64,000 nucleotides of DNA from Pasteurella oralis (GTDB lineage: Bacteria; Pseudomonadota; Gammaproteobacteria; Enterobacterales; Pasteurellaceae). Positions 49,151 through 59,005 of the stretch are shown here, one piece after another; the first letter of the stretch is position 1, and the number at the start of each line of letters is the position of its first letter. Both the position numbers and the translations under genes were made by a program. The notes beneath the pieces were generated by a model. It was given only the letters and a program-made list of their open reading frames with translations, was not told where the DNA came from and did not search any database. The DNA is taken from NCBI RefSeq assembly GCF_002850605.1, contig NZ_NXGB01000001.1:124001-188000 (forward strand), given 5' to 3'.

Positions 49151-49924
49151 TTAAGGTTTAATTCTTGTACCAATAATTTCTCCGCTAAAAAGTGCGGTCA
49201 GTTTTTCAGGATATTTCCAACTTGCAATATCTACACCACGATTGAGTATCGTTGCTGCATCTAATGCTGCTTTCACTTTGACAATCATGCCGTCAGTGAT
49301 CACTTTCTCTGTAATGAATTGCTCAATTTGTGTCGTTGTCAATTCAGATAAGAGTTGCTTATTTGCGTCTAATACACCCTCTACATCAGAGAGCATGACT
49401 AAATCAGCATTAATCAGGGCAGCGATAGCAGTTGCAGCTTGATCTGCATTAACGTTCATTAATAAGCCATTTTCGTCTACTGCAATTGAGCTAATAATAG
49501 GCAAGAAAGCTTCGCCAAGCAAATAGTTTAATAATGTAGGATTTTTAGGAATAACAGTCGCAACATGCCCTAGTTCGGGATCAAGTTGAATGGCTCTAGT
49601 TAGGTTGCCATCTGCTAAGCATAAGCCAACAGGATTTAAATGGAACTTCGCAGCTTGGGCAACTAATGTCTTATTAGCGATACCAGCTAATGCCCCTGTA
49701 ATGATATCAATTTGATCACTTGGTGTGATACGCAGTCCATTTTTCTTCTTTACGGGTAAATTCAAGCGCTGCATAAGGTCATCTGCAACGCAACCGCCAC
49801 CATGAACAACGACTAAAGCACGATCAAAATGTTGTTGATAATTGGCTAGTGCGGTAAATAAATTTTGCAGAGCGATAGGCGTATCAAGTAATACGCCGCC
49901 TAATTTAATGACTAACGGGTTCAT
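49151..49924 (-). CDS. argB: acetylglutamate kinase
   Basis: ArgB phosphorylates N-acetylglutamate. The 257-aa product has the amino-acid kinase fold: [11 protein letters not shown] at the N-terminus, [17 protein letters not shown] for substrate binding and [15 protein letters not shown] near the nucleotide site. Length matches the arginine-insensitive enteric form. Its start abuts the end of argC (1 bp). An uptake word lies near its 3' end. Confidence 0.96.
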   Translation of the reverse strand: MNPLVIKLGGVLLDTPIALQNLFTALANYQQHFDRALVVVHGGGCVADDLMQRLNLPVKKKNGLRITPSDQIDIITGALAGIANKTLVAQAAKFHLNPVGLCLADGNLTRAIQLDPELGHVATVIPKNPTLLNYLLGEAFLPIISSIAVDENGLLMNVNADQAATAIAALINADLVMLSDVEGVLDANKQLLSELTTTQIEQFITEKVITDGMIVKVKAALDAATILNRGVDIASWKYPEKLTALFSGEIIGTRIKP

Positions 49925-50932
49925 TTAAATTAATCCTAATGTTTCTGGTAAACCATAACGAATATTGGCACATTGTACGGCCTGTGCTGCTGCACCTTTT
50001 AATAAATTATCTTCTGCACCAATAATAATGATATATCCATTTTTAGTGACGAAACCAATATCGCAATAAGGGGTAAATTCGACAGCTTTAATGCTTGGTA
50101 ACCCTTGTTGATAAAGACGCACTAATGGTTTATTCGCATAATATTGTTGATATGCAGCCTGAATTTGCTCATCTGTGATACCCACCTTGAGTTTTGCCGT
50201 GATCGTCGCGAGGATTCCTCGTTTAAAGTTACCCAAATGAGGTGTAAAGATGACTTCTGTACCTAAATGCGTTGCGATTTCTGGTTGGTGACGGTGATTA
50301 AATATACCATAGGCATTGAAACTGACTTCACAAAAACTCGTCGTGAGTGAGGCTTTCCGCCCAGCACCGCTTACACCACTGATGGCATTGATAATCGGGA
50401 GTTGGTTTAGATCGAGTAAATGATGCTCAATTAACGGTTTTAAACTTAATTGCGAAACTGTTGGGTAGCAACCTGCAACAGCGACTAAATTTGTTTGCTT
50501 AATTTGTTTATCATTCCATTCCGCAAGCCCATAAACAGCTTGTTGTAATAGCTCAGGGTATTGATGTTCAAAACCATAATAGTCAGTATAAAATTGCATA
50601 TCATTGACGCGAAAAGCACCAGATAAATCAAATACTTTACAGTGATGTTGTAAGAAAATGGGAGCTAAATTATGACTGACTTCATGAGCTGTTGCTAAAA
50701 AAACAAGATCGTTTTGTTGTGCTAGCGTAGTCAAGTTTTCTGGCAAAGGTTGCAATGATAAATTGACAATGTGCTTAAGTTGAGGGTAGATATCAGCCAA
50801 AGCTTTGTGGGCATCTTGACTTTGATTTGATACATATAACCCTGTTAATGTGAATTTAGGGTGCTGAGTCAAAATACGCGCGAGTTCAGCTCCTGTATAA
50901 CCGCTTGCACCGATGATGATTGCTTTTTGCAT
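49925..50932 (-). CDS. argC: N-acetyl-gamma-glutamyl-phosphate reductase
   Basis: ArgC reduces N-acetylglutamyl phosphate to the semialdehyde with NADPH. The 335-aa product has the Rossmann start [16 protein letters not shown] and the catalytic Cys in [15 protein letters not shown] (about residue 155). It is first in argCBH and diverges from argE over two ARG boxes. Confidence 0.96.
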   Translation of the reverse strand: MQKAIIIGASGYTGAELARILTQHPKFTLTGLYVSNQSQDAHKALADIYPQLKHIVNLSLQPLPENLTTLAQQNDLVFLATAHEVSHNLAPIFLQHHCKVFDLSGAFRVNDMQFYTDYYGFEHQYPELLQQAVYGLAEWNDKQIKQTNLVAVAGCYPTVSQLSLKPLIEHHLLDLNQLPIINAISGVSGAGRKASLTTSFCEVSFNAYGIFNHRHQPEIATHLGTEVIFTPHLGNFKRGILATITAKLKVGITDEQIQAAYQQYYANKPLVRLYQQGLPSIKAVEFTPYCDIGFVTKNGYIIIIGAEDNLLKGAAAQAVQCANIRYGLPETLGLI

Positions 50933-50970
50933 GTGATGTTGTACCTTAAATATACTAAGATAATATTACC

Positions 50971-51009
50971 TTTGATTAATTATGCTATTATTGTGCATAA
51001 ATATCTAAA
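50971..51009. promoter_or_regulatory. two ARG boxes between argC and argE
   Basis: TTTGATTAATTATGCTAT (50971-50988) and TGTGCATAAATATCTAAA (50992-51009) each resemble the 18-bp ArgR half-operator (core TGAATAATTATTCA, matching 11 and 10 of 14 positions). They are spaced by exactly 3 bp, the arrangement needed for one ArgR hexamer. They lie in the argCBH/argE divergent promoter region. Confidence 0.7.
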
Positions 51010-51044
51010 ATACAATATTTATTTCATTTCGTAAGGTAAATTCA

Positions 51045-52190
51045 ATGAAAAACATTCCTTCTTTTTTACAGATGTATCAACAATTAATAGCATCACCGAC
51101 GATGAGTAGTGTAGAACCGAATTTTGATCAGTCTAATCGTTTTTTGATTGAGTTATTAGCAAGTTGGTTAGAGACGATAGGATTTAAGACAGAGATTATG
51201 GCGGTAGAAGGAAGTCGAAATAAATTTAATTTATTAGCAAGTTATGGTGAGGGTCAAGGAGGACTATTACTTGCTGGGCATACCGATACAGTACCTTTTG
51301 ATGAAGGACGTTGGCGCTTCGATCCATTTAAGTTAACAGAACAAGATGGCAAATTGTATGGATTGGGGACAGCCGATATGAAAGGTTTTTTTGCTTTTGT
51401 GATTGATGCTGTGAAACAACTTGATTTGAAGCAATTAACAAAACCGCTTCGTATTTTAGCCACTGCGGATGAAGAAACGACGATGTTAGGTGCAAGGACT
51501 TTTATTCAACATACACATATTCGTCCAGATTGTGCCATTATTGGTGAACCTACTTCATTAAAACCAATTCGGGCACATAAAGGGCATATTGGTGAAGCAT
51601 TACGTATTATCGGTAAAAGTGGTCATTCTAGTGATCCAACTAAAGGGATCAATGCGATTGAATTAATGCATGAAGCGACAGGCTATTTAATGCAAATGCG
51701 TGATGAGCTATGTGCAAAATATCATCATGCAGCCTTTGAAATCCCTTATCCAACTATGAATTTCGGTGCTATTTCGGGTGGTGATGCGGTCAATCGTATT
51801 TGCGCATGTTGTGAGCTGCATTTTGATATTCGCCCTTTGCCCAATTTATGTCTGCAAGATTTAAATGATATGTTACAGGAAAAATTAGCGCCAATGTTTG
51901 AGAAATGGGGTGATCGTATCTCATTGCACGCATTACATGAACCAATACCGGGCTATGAATGTGAGCATTCAGCCCAAATTGTACAAGTAGTTGAAAAATT
52001 ATTAGGGGAAAAATGCGAAGTTGTTAATTATTGTACAGAAGCACCTTTCATTCAGCAGCTTTGCCCAACATTAGTATTGGGTCCAGGGTCAATTGAACAA
52101 GCTCATCAACCTAATGAATTTTTATCGACTGAATTTATTCATCCAACTCGCGAGCTATTGAGTAAAATGATTTGGCATTTTTGTATTTAG
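51045..52190 (+). CDS. argE: acetylornithine deacetylase
   Basis: ArgE removes the acetyl group from N-acetylornithine, giving ornithine. The 381-aa product is an M20-family zinc enzyme: metal ligand block [29 protein letters not shown] with the bridging Asp, catalytic EET in [12 protein letters not shown], and the dimerisation domain after [12 protein letters not shown]. The use of ArgE rather than ArgJ indicates the linear pathway. It diverges from argCBH as in E. coli. Confidence 0.96.
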   Translation: MKNIPSFLQMYQQLIASPTMSSVEPNFDQSNRFLIELLASWLETIGFKTEIMAVEGSRNKFNLLASYGEGQGGLLLAGHTDTVPFDEGRWRFDPFKLTEQDGKLYGLGTADMKGFFAFVIDAVKQLDLKQLTKPLRILATADEETTMLGARTFIQHTHIRPDCAIIGEPTSLKPIRAHKGHIGEALRIIGKSGHSSDPTKGINAIELMHEATGYLMQMRDELCAKYHHAAFEIPYPTMNFGAISGGDAVNRICACCELHFDIRPLPNLCLQDLNDMLQEKLAPMFEKWGDRISLHALHEPIPGYECEHSAQIVQVVEKLLGEKCEVVNYCTEAPFIQQLCPTLVLGPGSIEQAHQPNEFLSTEFIHPTRELLSKMIWHFCI

Positions 52191-52225
52191 CATAGATGTG
52201 TTTGCACTGGCTTTTATATAGAAAA

Positions 52226-52270
52226 GTGCGGTCAGTTTTACAAAAGTTTTGTCAACCTGATCGCACATTT
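52226..52270. terminator. weak hairpin between argE and the glycosyltransferase gene
   Basis: GTGCGGTCAG (52226-52235, overlapping an uptake word) pairs with CTGATCGCAC (52257-52266) with one G-T pair. The flanking T and A runs are modest. It may end both convergent genes. Confidence 0.55.
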
Positions 52271-52282
52271 AAATGTCATGGC

Positions 52283-53071
52283 TTATTTCAACAAATCTTC
52301 ATTTTTTGCGTGAATCCATTTGCCTCGTTTCTTATCAATATATTGAAAATATTCATTGGTGAAGGTACCTTGTGAACAAGTGAGTTTATCTAAGCGTGAG
52401 TTAACATCTTTATTTTCTAATGCTTTGATTAATGTTTTTGGTCCAGTTAAACTGAATACGCCTCCATTGACGCGTTCTTGCTCAATGTTATCAATAATGA
52501 TATCTAATGTTTCCTTCAAAAAAGCATTGCCTTTTTTACTGGCTAAAAAGAAATTAGTATATTGACCACGACGTGCGATCACGACTTCATCGTCTTCCTC
52601 ATCAATAATGCTGTCTAAGCACCACACAAGATGTCCATCAATATCCATATAAACACCGCCTTCATGATAAAGAGTGAAAATTCGCCAAAAATCAGCTTGT
52701 GCGGCACCGTCAGTTAATTTGCTATAAGCGTTAAATGTACGTTCATCACCGTGAGTTTTAATGTAGTCAGCACGTGCTTCTGTGCTGACATAACGATATT
52801 CATAGCTCCAAGAGAGTAAACGATTAAAAAGATAGTTACAGTAAATGGGTAAAGTGACTTTGTTACTGTAGTTCGTTTGCCAAATTACTCGATTAATTTT
52901 TGTGTTCTTCGTAGATTGGCGGCGAGCAGGATCAAATTCTGGGATAGTGAAACGTTTTTTGGGAAAAATGAAATGGAAAGGATAACTTAATGTTTTGACA
53001 ATATTACCGAGTAAACGAGTTAAGCCGTTCGCAATTAAGATTAAGTTTTTGTATTTAACGGGTTTATACAT
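52283..53071 (-). CDS. GT32-type glycosyltransferase (sugar-binding DXD domain)
   Basis: The 262-aa product resembles the Gly_transf_sug (PF04488, GT32-like) family: [17 protein letters not shown] at the start of the domain, then [20 protein letters not shown] with the DXD motif in MDIDGHL (metal and nucleotide-sugar binding), and a later [12 protein letters not shown] block. Such enzymes build lipooligosaccharide or capsule. The acceptor and sugar cannot be read from sequence. There is no repeat tract for phase variation. It lies on the 3' side of a tRNA cluster, a common accessory position, and no integrase is nearby. Confidence 0.8.
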   Translation of the reverse strand: MYKPVKYKNLILIANGLTRLLGNIVKTLSYPFHFIFPKKRFTIPEFDPARRQSTKNTKINRVIWQTNYSNKVTLPIYCNYLFNRLLSWSYEYRYVSTEARADYIKTHGDERTFNAYSKLTDGAAQADFWRIFTLYHEGGVYMDIDGHLVWCLDSIIDEEDDEVVIARRGQYTNFFLASKKGNAFLKETLDIIIDNIEQERVNGGVFSLTGPKTLIKALENKDVNSRLDKLTCSQGTFTNEYFQYIDKKRGKWIHAKNEDLLK

Positions 53072-53202
53072 CAGAGAATGCCATATTGAATAAAAATCAT
53101 TGTGCGTACTTTATCATCTTATACAGAAAAGAACAAAATGCTTATGGAAGATATGTCTATTTTCTTAGGTTAGCTTGTGACATAAAGATATTTGAGTAGT
53201 CA

Positions 53203-53278
53203 TGGCGGGCGATACCAGTCTCGAACCAGTGACCCCCTCCTTGTAAGGGCGGTGCTCTCCCAACTGAGCTAATCACCC
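53203..53278 (-). tRNA. tRNA-Val (TAC), diverged copy
   Basis: A 76-nt cloverleaf with anticodon TAC and encoded CCA. It differs from its three neighbours at four positions: T4 (G-U type pair in the acceptor stem), G29 opposite A41 (mismatch in the anticodon stem), T62 in the T stem, and G73 in place of the A73 discriminator important for ValRS. It is last in the cluster. It may be weakly functional or decaying. Confidence 0.85.
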
Positions 53279-53390
53279 TTCTTCTTTTTTACACATGAAA
53301 TATGACATTGTCATCATCGAGGATGATTATTTGAGGCAATATATTTTGTAAGAAATTTAAACTTAAAGAAGAGGTTTTTTAAGTCTTAAG

Positions 53391-53466
53391 TGGTGGGCGA
53401 TACCGGTCTCGAACCAGTGACCCCCTCCTTGTAAGGGAGGTGCTCTCCCAACTGAGCTAATCGCCC
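53391..53466 (-). tRNA. tRNA-Val (TAC)
   Basis: A 76-nt cloverleaf: acceptor GGGCGAT/ATCGCCC, anticodon stem CCTCC/GGAGG around CTTACAA, A73 and encoded CCA. It is identical to the two copies upstream. Confidence 0.97.
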
Positions 53467-53517
53467 ACTTGAGACTTAAAATCTTTGGGTAATATAACGA
53501 AGTGGAACACTTAAAAG

Positions 53518-53593
53518 TGGTGGGCGATACCGGTCTCGAACCAGTGACCCCCTCCTTGTAAGGGAGGTGCTCTCCCAACTGAGCTAATCGCCC
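53518..53593 (-). tRNA. tRNA-Val (TAC)
   Basis: Identical 76-nt tandem copy with anticodon TAC, A73 and encoded CCA; all stems fully paired. Confidence 0.97.
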
Positions 53594-53638
53594 TCGTTAT
53601 ATAACAACATTGGACACACCATCAAATAAGTTGAAAAG

Positions 53639-53714
53639 TGGTGGGCGATACCGGTCTCGAACCAGTGACCCCCTCCTTGTAAGGGAGGTGCTCTCCCAAC
53701 TGAGCTAATCGCCC
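53639..53714 (-). tRNA. tRNA-Val (TAC), first in the cluster
   Basis: Identical 76-nt copy with anticodon TAC, nearest to the promoter at 53732-53759. Four tandem copies indicate high demand for this valine tRNA. Confidence 0.97.
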
Positions 53715-53731
53715 AAATGTTGTGAGGAGGC

Positions 53732-53759
53732 ATTATAATTATTAGTTCTATTCAGTCAA
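53732..53759 (-). promoter_or_regulatory. promoter of the tRNA-Val cluster
   Basis: On the minus strand TTGACT (53759-53754), a 16-bp spacer and a perfect TATAAT (53737-53732), followed by a GC-containing discriminator (GCCTCC), as in stringently controlled stable-RNA promoters. Confidence 0.85.
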
Positions 53760-53896
53760 CAAGTTTTTGCAAAAAAATACTCAATTGTTTTAAAAATAGG
53801 CATAAATTCATAATTTTTATTCGGAATTATTTAAACTTATAGTACAATTTTGAACAAATTTTTCTTGAAAAAATGAAATGAGATAAAGGTTATACA

Positions 53897-55339
53897 ATGA
53901 AATTAGCAGCATTATTTAATTTAGATCCAAATGTAAAAGTGCGTACACGTTTTGCACCAAGCCCAACAGGATATTTACATGTTGGAGGTGCTAGAACAGC
54001 ACTTTATTCATGGCTATATGCAAAACATCATAATGGTGAATTTGTATTGCGGATTGAAGATACGGATTTAGAGCGCTCTACACCAGAAGCAACTGCAGCC
54101 ATTTTAGAGGGTATGGAATGGTTAAATCTAGCATGGGAACACGGTCCTTATTTTCAAACGAAGCGTTTTGATCGTTATAACCAAGTTATTGATCAAATGA
54201 TTGAACAGGGATTAGCATATCGCTGTTATTGTTCAAAAGAACGCTTAGAAACGCTTCGTCATACACAAGAACAAAATAAACAAAAGCCACGTTATGATCG
54301 CCATTGTTTACATGATGATGAGCATGATCCTAAACAGCCGCACGTTGTACGTTTTAAGAATCCAACGGAAGGTTCGGTAATTTTTGAAGATGCAGTACGT
54401 GGACATATTGAAATTAGCAATAGTGAATTAGATGATTTAATTATTCGCCGTACTGATGGTTCTCCAACCTATAATTTCTGTGTAGTAGTGGATGATTGGG
54501 ATATGGGCATTACCCATGTTGTGCGTGGCGAAGACCATATTAATAATACACCGCGTCAAATTAATATTTTAAAAGCATTAGGTGCTCCAATTCCAACTTA
54601 TGCGCATGTTTCAATGATTTTAGGTGATGACGGGCAGAAATTATCAAAACGTCACGGTGCAGTCAGTGTGATGCAATATCGCGATGATGGTTATTTACCA
54701 GAAGCATTACTCAACTATTTAGTTCGCTTAGGCTGGGGACATGGCGATCAAGAAATTTTTTCTGTGGAAGAAATGATTAATTTATTCGAGCTTGAAAGCG
54801 TGAGTAAATCAGCGAGTGCATTTAATACGGAAAAATTACTCTGGTTAAACCATCATTATATCCGTGAATTACCTGCAGAATATGTTGCAAAACATTTAGC
54901 ATGGCATTATCAAGATCAAGGTATTGATCCTTCAAATGGTCCTGCGCTAGAAGAAATTGTCAACATGTTAGCAGAACGTTGTAAAACATTAAAAGAGATG
55001 GCTATTTCTAGTCGATATTTCTTTGAAGAATTTGATTGTTTTGATGAAGCAGCCGTGAAAAAACATTTTAAAGCAGCTGCGATTGAGCCACTTGAAAAAG
55101 TGAAAGAAAAACTGACCGCACTTTCAAACTGGGATTTACAGAGTACGCACGAAGCTATTGAACAAACTGCAACAGAATTAGCGTTGGGGATGGGGAAGGT
55201 TGGGATGCCGTTGCGTGTCGCAGTAACAGGCTCGGGTCAATCGCCATCAATGGATGTTACTTTAGTCGGTATTGGCAGAGAACGTAGCTTAGCACGTATT
55301 CAAAAAGCAATTGATTTTATTAAAAGTCAAAATGCTTAA
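53897..55339 (+). CDS. gltX: glutamyl-tRNA synthetase
   Basis: GltX charges tRNA-Glu. The 480-aa class I enzyme has the HIGH-type motif in [18 protein letters not shown] (about residues 19-36), the KMSKS equivalent KLSKRHGA, and the anticodon-binding helical C-terminus. It starts [20 protein letters not shown]. The Cys/His segment CYCSKER...RHCLHDDEH resembles the partly retained zinc region. It diverges from the tRNA-Val cluster; an uptake word lies inside near 55115. Confidence 0.97.
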   Translation: MKLAALFNLDPNVKVRTRFAPSPTGYLHVGGARTALYSWLYAKHHNGEFVLRIEDTDLERSTPEATAAILEGMEWLNLAWEHGPYFQTKRFDRYNQVIDQMIEQGLAYRCYCSKERLETLRHTQEQNKQKPRYDRHCLHDDEHDPKQPHVVRFKNPTEGSVIFEDAVRGHIEISNSELDDLIIRRTDGSPTYNFCVVVDDWDMGITHVVRGEDHINNTPRQINILKALGAPIPTYAHVSMILGDDGQKLSKRHGAVSVMQYRDDGYLPEALLNYLVRLGWGHGDQEIFSVEEMINLFELESVSKSASAFNTEKLLWLNHHYIRELPAEYVAKHLAWHYQDQGIDPSNGPALEEIVNMLAERCKTLKEMAISSRYFFEEFDCFDEAAVKKHFKAAAIEPLEKVKEKLTALSNWDLQSTHEAIEQTATELALGMGKVGMPLRVAVTGSGQSPSMDVTLVGIGRERSLARIQKAIDFIKSQNA

Positions 55340-55427
55340 TATTTAATCTTGTAATACAATATCATGAAATTGATGTTGACAGCTTGCGTGGCGGAATTTA
55401 TCATTACCGCCACGACATTTCTAATAT

Positions 55428-55503
<76 letters not shown>

Positions 55504-55568
55504 AGTTTTTCTTGTCTCCATTTTTATCATCGTTTTTTAACTTATTCATTGTTGTCTCTGAAAATAAG

Positions 55569-55597
55569 TTACCAATCCCTAGAAAAGCCTGTATAAT
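55569..55597 (+). promoter_or_regulatory. candidate pnp promoter
   Basis: TTACCA (55569-55574), a 17-bp spacer and TATAAT (55592-55597). It would give a leader of about 170 nt that includes the long stem at 55625-55689. Confidence 0.65.
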
Positions 55598-55624
55598 AAG
55601 CAAGTTTTATTTTCTGTATTAGCG

Positions 55625-55689
55625 TGCGGCTATCAAAAGTAATTTTTAATTTTAAAAAACAGTCAAAAAGATTATTTTTGCTAGTCGCA
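55625..55689 (+). promoter_or_regulatory. long stem-loop in the pnp leader, likely RNase III site
   Basis: The arms at 55625-55647 and 55667-55689 pair over 23 positions with one mismatch and three G-U pairs around a roughly 19-nt loop. In E. coli, RNase III cuts a stem in the pnp leader and PNPase then represses its own mRNA. The same mechanism is inferred here. Confidence 0.65.
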
Positions 55690-55776
55690 ATTTGGAAAGT
55701 AAAGCAAAGTTTAAGTTTATAAGTCGGTGAATTAATTCTTAGTTTCTCGACTTTTCATGTTAAAAAGGAAAACATT

Positions 55777-57921
55777 GTGAATCCAATTGTAAAACAATTT
55801 AAATATGGTCAGCATACTGTAACATTAGAAACCGGTGCGATTGCACGTCAAGCAACTGCAGCAGTAATGGCAAGTATGGATGACACAACCGTTTTTGTTA
55901 CTGTAGTAGCAAAAAAAGATGTGAAAGAAGGTCAAGAAGATTTCTTCCCATTAACAGTGAATTATCAAGAGCGTACTTATGCAGCAGGTCGCATTCCTGG
56001 TGGTTTCTTCAAGCGTGAAGGTCGTCCATCTGAAGGTGAAACGTTAATCGCTCGTTTAATTGACCGTCCAATTCGTCCTCTTTTCCCAGAAGGTTTTTAT
56101 AACGAAATTCAAATCGTTGCAACCGTTGTTTCTGTAAATCCACAAATTTGCCCTGATTTAGTTGCTATGATTGGTGCTTCAGCTGCACTTTCATTATCTG
56201 GCGTACCATTTAATGGTCCTATCGGTGCTGCTCGTGTTGGTTTGATTGATGATAAATTCGTATTAAACCCAACTATGAATGAGCAAAAACAAAGCCGTTT
56301 AGATTTAGTTGTTGCGGGTACTGATAAAGCGGTATTAATGGTTGAATCTGAAGCTGATATTTTAACTGAAGAACAAATGCTAGCCGCAGTTGTCTTTGGT
56401 CATCAGCAACAACAAGTGGTTATTGACGCAATTAAGGAATTTGCAGCTGAAGCTGGTAAACCGCGCTGGAATTGGGTTGCTCCAGAGCCAAATACGACAT
56501 TAATCGATAAAGTAAAAGCCATTGCAGAAGTACGTTTAGGTGAAGCTTATCGTATCACTGAAAAGCAATCTCGCTATGAACAAATTGATGTAATTAAAGC
56601 TGATGTGCTTGCACAAATTGCTGCTGAAGCAACAGAAGGCGAAGAAATCAGTGAAGGTAAAATTATTGATATTTTCACCGCACTTGAGAGTCAAATCGTG
56701 CGTGGTCGTATTTTAAATGGTGAACCACGTATTGATGGTCGTACCGTAGATACGGTTCGTGCGTTAGATATTTGTACAGGTGTATTGCCACGTACTCATG
56801 GTTCTGCAATTTTTACCCGCGGTGAAACGCAAGCGCTAGCAGTCGCTACTTTAGGTACTGAACGCGATGCGCAAATTATTGATGAATTAACAGGTGAACG
56901 TTCAGATCATTTCTTATTCCATTATAATTTCCCTCCGTATTCTGTCGGTGAAACCGGTATGATTGGTTCGCCAAAACGTCGTGAGATTGGTCATGGCCGT
57001 TTGGCAAAACGTGGTGTTGCAGCCGTAATGCCAACATTAGCTGAATTCCCATATGTTGTGCGTGTTGTGTCTGAAATTACTGAATCAAATGGCTCATCAT
57101 CTATGGCATCAGTGTGTGGTGCGTCGTTAGCTTTAATGGACGCTGGTGTACCAATTAAAGCAGCTGTTGCAGGCATTGCAATGGGATTAGTGAAAGAAGA
57201 TGAAAAGTTTGTTGTGCTTTCTGATATCTTAGGTGATGAAGATCATTTAGGAGATATGGATTTTAAAGTGGCAGGAACACGTGAAGGTGTGACTGCTCTG
57301 CAAATGGATATTAAAATTGAAGGCATTACCGCTGAAATTATGCAAATTGCATTAAATCAAGCAAAAGGGGCGAGATTACATATTTTAGGTGTTATGGAGC
57401 AAGCTATTGCGGCTCCTCGTGCCGATATTTCTGACTTTGCTCCACGTATTTATACGATGAAAATTGATCCGAAGAAAATCAAAGATGTGATCGGTAAAGG
57501 TGGTGCAACAATTCGAGCATTAACTGAGGAAACAGGTACGTCAATTGATATTGATGATGATGGTACAGTGAAAATTGCTGCAGTCGATAGTAACGCTGTG
57601 AAAGATGTGATGGCGCGTATTGAAGACATTACTGCAGAAGTTGAATCTGGTGTAGTTTATAAAGGTAAAGTTACCCGTTTGGCTGATTTTGGTGCGTTTG
57701 TTGCTATCGTTGGGAATAAAGAAGGGCTTGTTCATATTTCTCAGATTGCAGAGGAACGTGTCGAAAAAGTTAGTGATTATTTAGCACTAGGTCAAGAAGT
57801 CACGGTTAAAGTTGTTGAAATTGATCGTCAAGGTCGTATTCGTCTAACGATGAAAGATATTGTACCTAAGCAAGAGCAAGCTGATGTTGTAGAAGAAATA
57901 ACAACTGAAGAGCAAGCGTAA
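55777..57921 (+). CDS. pnp: polynucleotide phosphorylase
   Basis: PNPase degrades RNA 3' to 5' with phosphate and is part of the degradosome. The 714-aa product has two RNase PH domains ([20 protein letters not shown] in the first; [19 protein letters not shown] and GHGRLAKRG in the second), a KH domain ([17 protein letters not shown]) and a C-terminal S1 domain ([18 protein letters not shown]). The start is GTG 55777 after AAAAGGAAA. rpsO is not upstream, unlike enterics. nlpI follows. Confidence 0.97.
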   Translation: MNPIVKQFKYGQHTVTLETGAIARQATAAVMASMDDTTVFVTVVAKKDVKEGQEDFFPLTVNYQERTYAAGRIPGGFFKREGRPSEGETLIARLIDRPIRPLFPEGFYNEIQIVATVVSVNPQICPDLVAMIGASAALSLSGVPFNGPIGAARVGLIDDKFVLNPTMNEQKQSRLDLVVAGTDKAVLMVESEADILTEEQMLAAVVFGHQQQQVVIDAIKEFAAEAGKPRWNWVAPEPNTTLIDKVKAIAEVRLGEAYRITEKQSRYEQIDVIKADVLAQIAAEATEGEEISEGKIIDIFTALESQIVRGRILNGEPRIDGRTVDTVRALDICTGVLPRTHGSAIFTRGETQALAVATLGTERDAQIIDELTGERSDHFLFHYNFPPYSVGETGMIGSPKRREIGHGRLAKRGVAAVMPTLAEFPYVVRVVSEITESNGSSSMASVCGASLALMDAGVPIKAAVAGIAMGLVKEDEKFVVLSDILGDEDHLGDMDFKVAGTREGVTALQMDIKIEGITAEIMQIALNQAKGARLHILGVMEQAIAAPRADISDFAPRIYTMKIDPKKIKDVIGKGGATIRALTEETGTSIDIDDDGTVKIAAVDSNAVKDVMARIEDITAEVESGVVYKGKVTRLADFGAFVAIVGNKEGLVHISQIAEERVEKVSDYLALGQEVTVKVVEIDRQGRIRLTMKDIVPKQEQADVVEEITTEEQA

Positions 57922-57933
57922 TTAAGTTATAGG

Positions 57934-57970
57934 ATTACAGTTCTTATTTTGAGAGCTGTAATTTTATTTT
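57934..57970 (+). terminator. hairpin after pnp
   Basis: ATTACAGTTCT (57934-57944) pairs with AGAGCTGTAAT (57952-57962) with one G-T pair, followed by TTTATTTT. It is a likely terminator or partial terminator before nlpI. Confidence 0.75.
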
Positions 57971-58004
57971 AGCAAGTACTATTTGTGCTTTAAGGCTAAT
58001 CGAG

Positions 58005-58901
58005 ATGAAGCAACCTAATAAGTTGTTAAATTTCATACTGTTCTTCCCTTTTTGGGTATTATTTTTGAGTGCTTGTGTCAATCATGAGCAAGTATTTATT
58101 GCGAAAGATAAATTATTATTAGCAGAACAGAATCCAAATAACCATCTTGAACATGAAATTATGGTTGCTAAGATTAGCCAATTGTTACTTATTAAAGGTT
58201 TAAAAAAAGAAGAACGGGCTATTTTATATTTTGAACGAGGCGTACTATACGACAGTTTAGGATTATGGGGATTAGCGCGTTATGATTTTGACCAAGCATT
58301 AACGTTGTATCCAAAATTGGTGGCAGCGTTTAATTATTTAGGATTATATTTATTATTAGAACAGGAATATAGTGCGTCTCTTGATGTGTTCAATATACTG
58401 TTTGAACTTGATCCTAATTATGAATATGCGTTTTTCAATAGAGGACTAAATTTTCATTACGTTGCACGTTATGAATTAGCACAGCGGGATTTTCTTCAAT
58501 TTTATCAAGCTGATAAATCAGATCCTTACCGCACTTTATGGCTCTATTTAAATGAATTAAAGCTCAATCCTCAGGAAGCAAAGCAAAATCTTGCTCAACG
58601 TGCAGATTTGCTTTCTGATGAATATTGGGGGACGCATCTTGTCCAATATTATTTGGGAAAACTATCAGTTAAAGAATTATTTATTCAAGCACAACAATTT
58701 GCTGAAGCTAATAGAGCAAAATATGCTGAAATTTTAACTGAAACCTACTTTTATTTAGCAAAACTAAAACTCAATTCAGGTCAATTTAATGAAGCGGAAA
58801 CACTGTTTAAATTGGCTCTTGCAAACCAAGTATATAACTTCGTTGAGTATCGTTTTGCGATGTTTGAACTTTTGAAATTGAAGCAAAATTCAAACCAATA
58901 A
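58005..58901 (+). CDS. nlpI: lipoprotein NlpI (TPR repeats)
   Basis: NlpI is an outer-membrane lipoprotein that serves as adaptor for peptidoglycan hydrolases and the Prc protease. The 298-aa product has a signal peptide with lipobox LSAC (Cys at about residue 24) and several TPR helices, clearest in RAILYFERGVLYDSLGLWGL and KLVAAFNYLGLYLLLEQEYS. Length matches E. coli NlpI (294 aa). The pnp-nlpI-deaD order is conserved. Confidence 0.92.
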   Translation: MKQPNKLLNFILFFPFWVLFLSACVNHEQVFIAKDKLLLAEQNPNNHLEHEIMVAKISQLLLIKGLKKEERAILYFERGVLYDSLGLWGLARYDFDQALTLYPKLVAAFNYLGLYLLLEQEYSASLDVFNILFELDPNYEYAFFNRGLNFHYVARYELAQRDFLQFYQADKSDPYRTLWLYLNELKLNPQEAKQNLAQRADLLSDEYWGTHLVQYYLGKLSVKELFIQAQQFAEANRAKYAEILTETYFYLAKLKLNSGQFNEAETLFKLALANQVYNFVEYRFAMFELLKLKQNSNQ

Positions 58902-58962
58902 TGACATTTTTAATGTCATGGGCTGTTGTAAAACGTGAAAGCGAACAACATTTATTACACTA

Positions 58963-58989
58963 GCTCACTGCTTAGTGAGCTTTTTTTTT
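58963..58989 (+). terminator. strong terminator just before deaD
   Basis: GCTCACT (58963-58969), loop GCTT, AGTGAGC (58974-58980), then nine T. It ends only 17 bp before the deaD ATG, leaving no room for a separate promoter. Confidence 0.92.
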
Positions 58990-59005
58990 ATATTCGAGTA
59001 TTTTA

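Noticed and set aside
49135-49173. N-terminal extension of ArgH
   Set aside because: It overlaps argB and is not part of the family N-terminus; MALWGGRFT with GAGGA upstream is the better start.
53363-53578. Minus-strand ORF over the tRNA-Val genes
   Set aside because: It is a repeat-driven shadow of two tandem tRNA genes; the repeated peptide comes from identical tRNA sequence.
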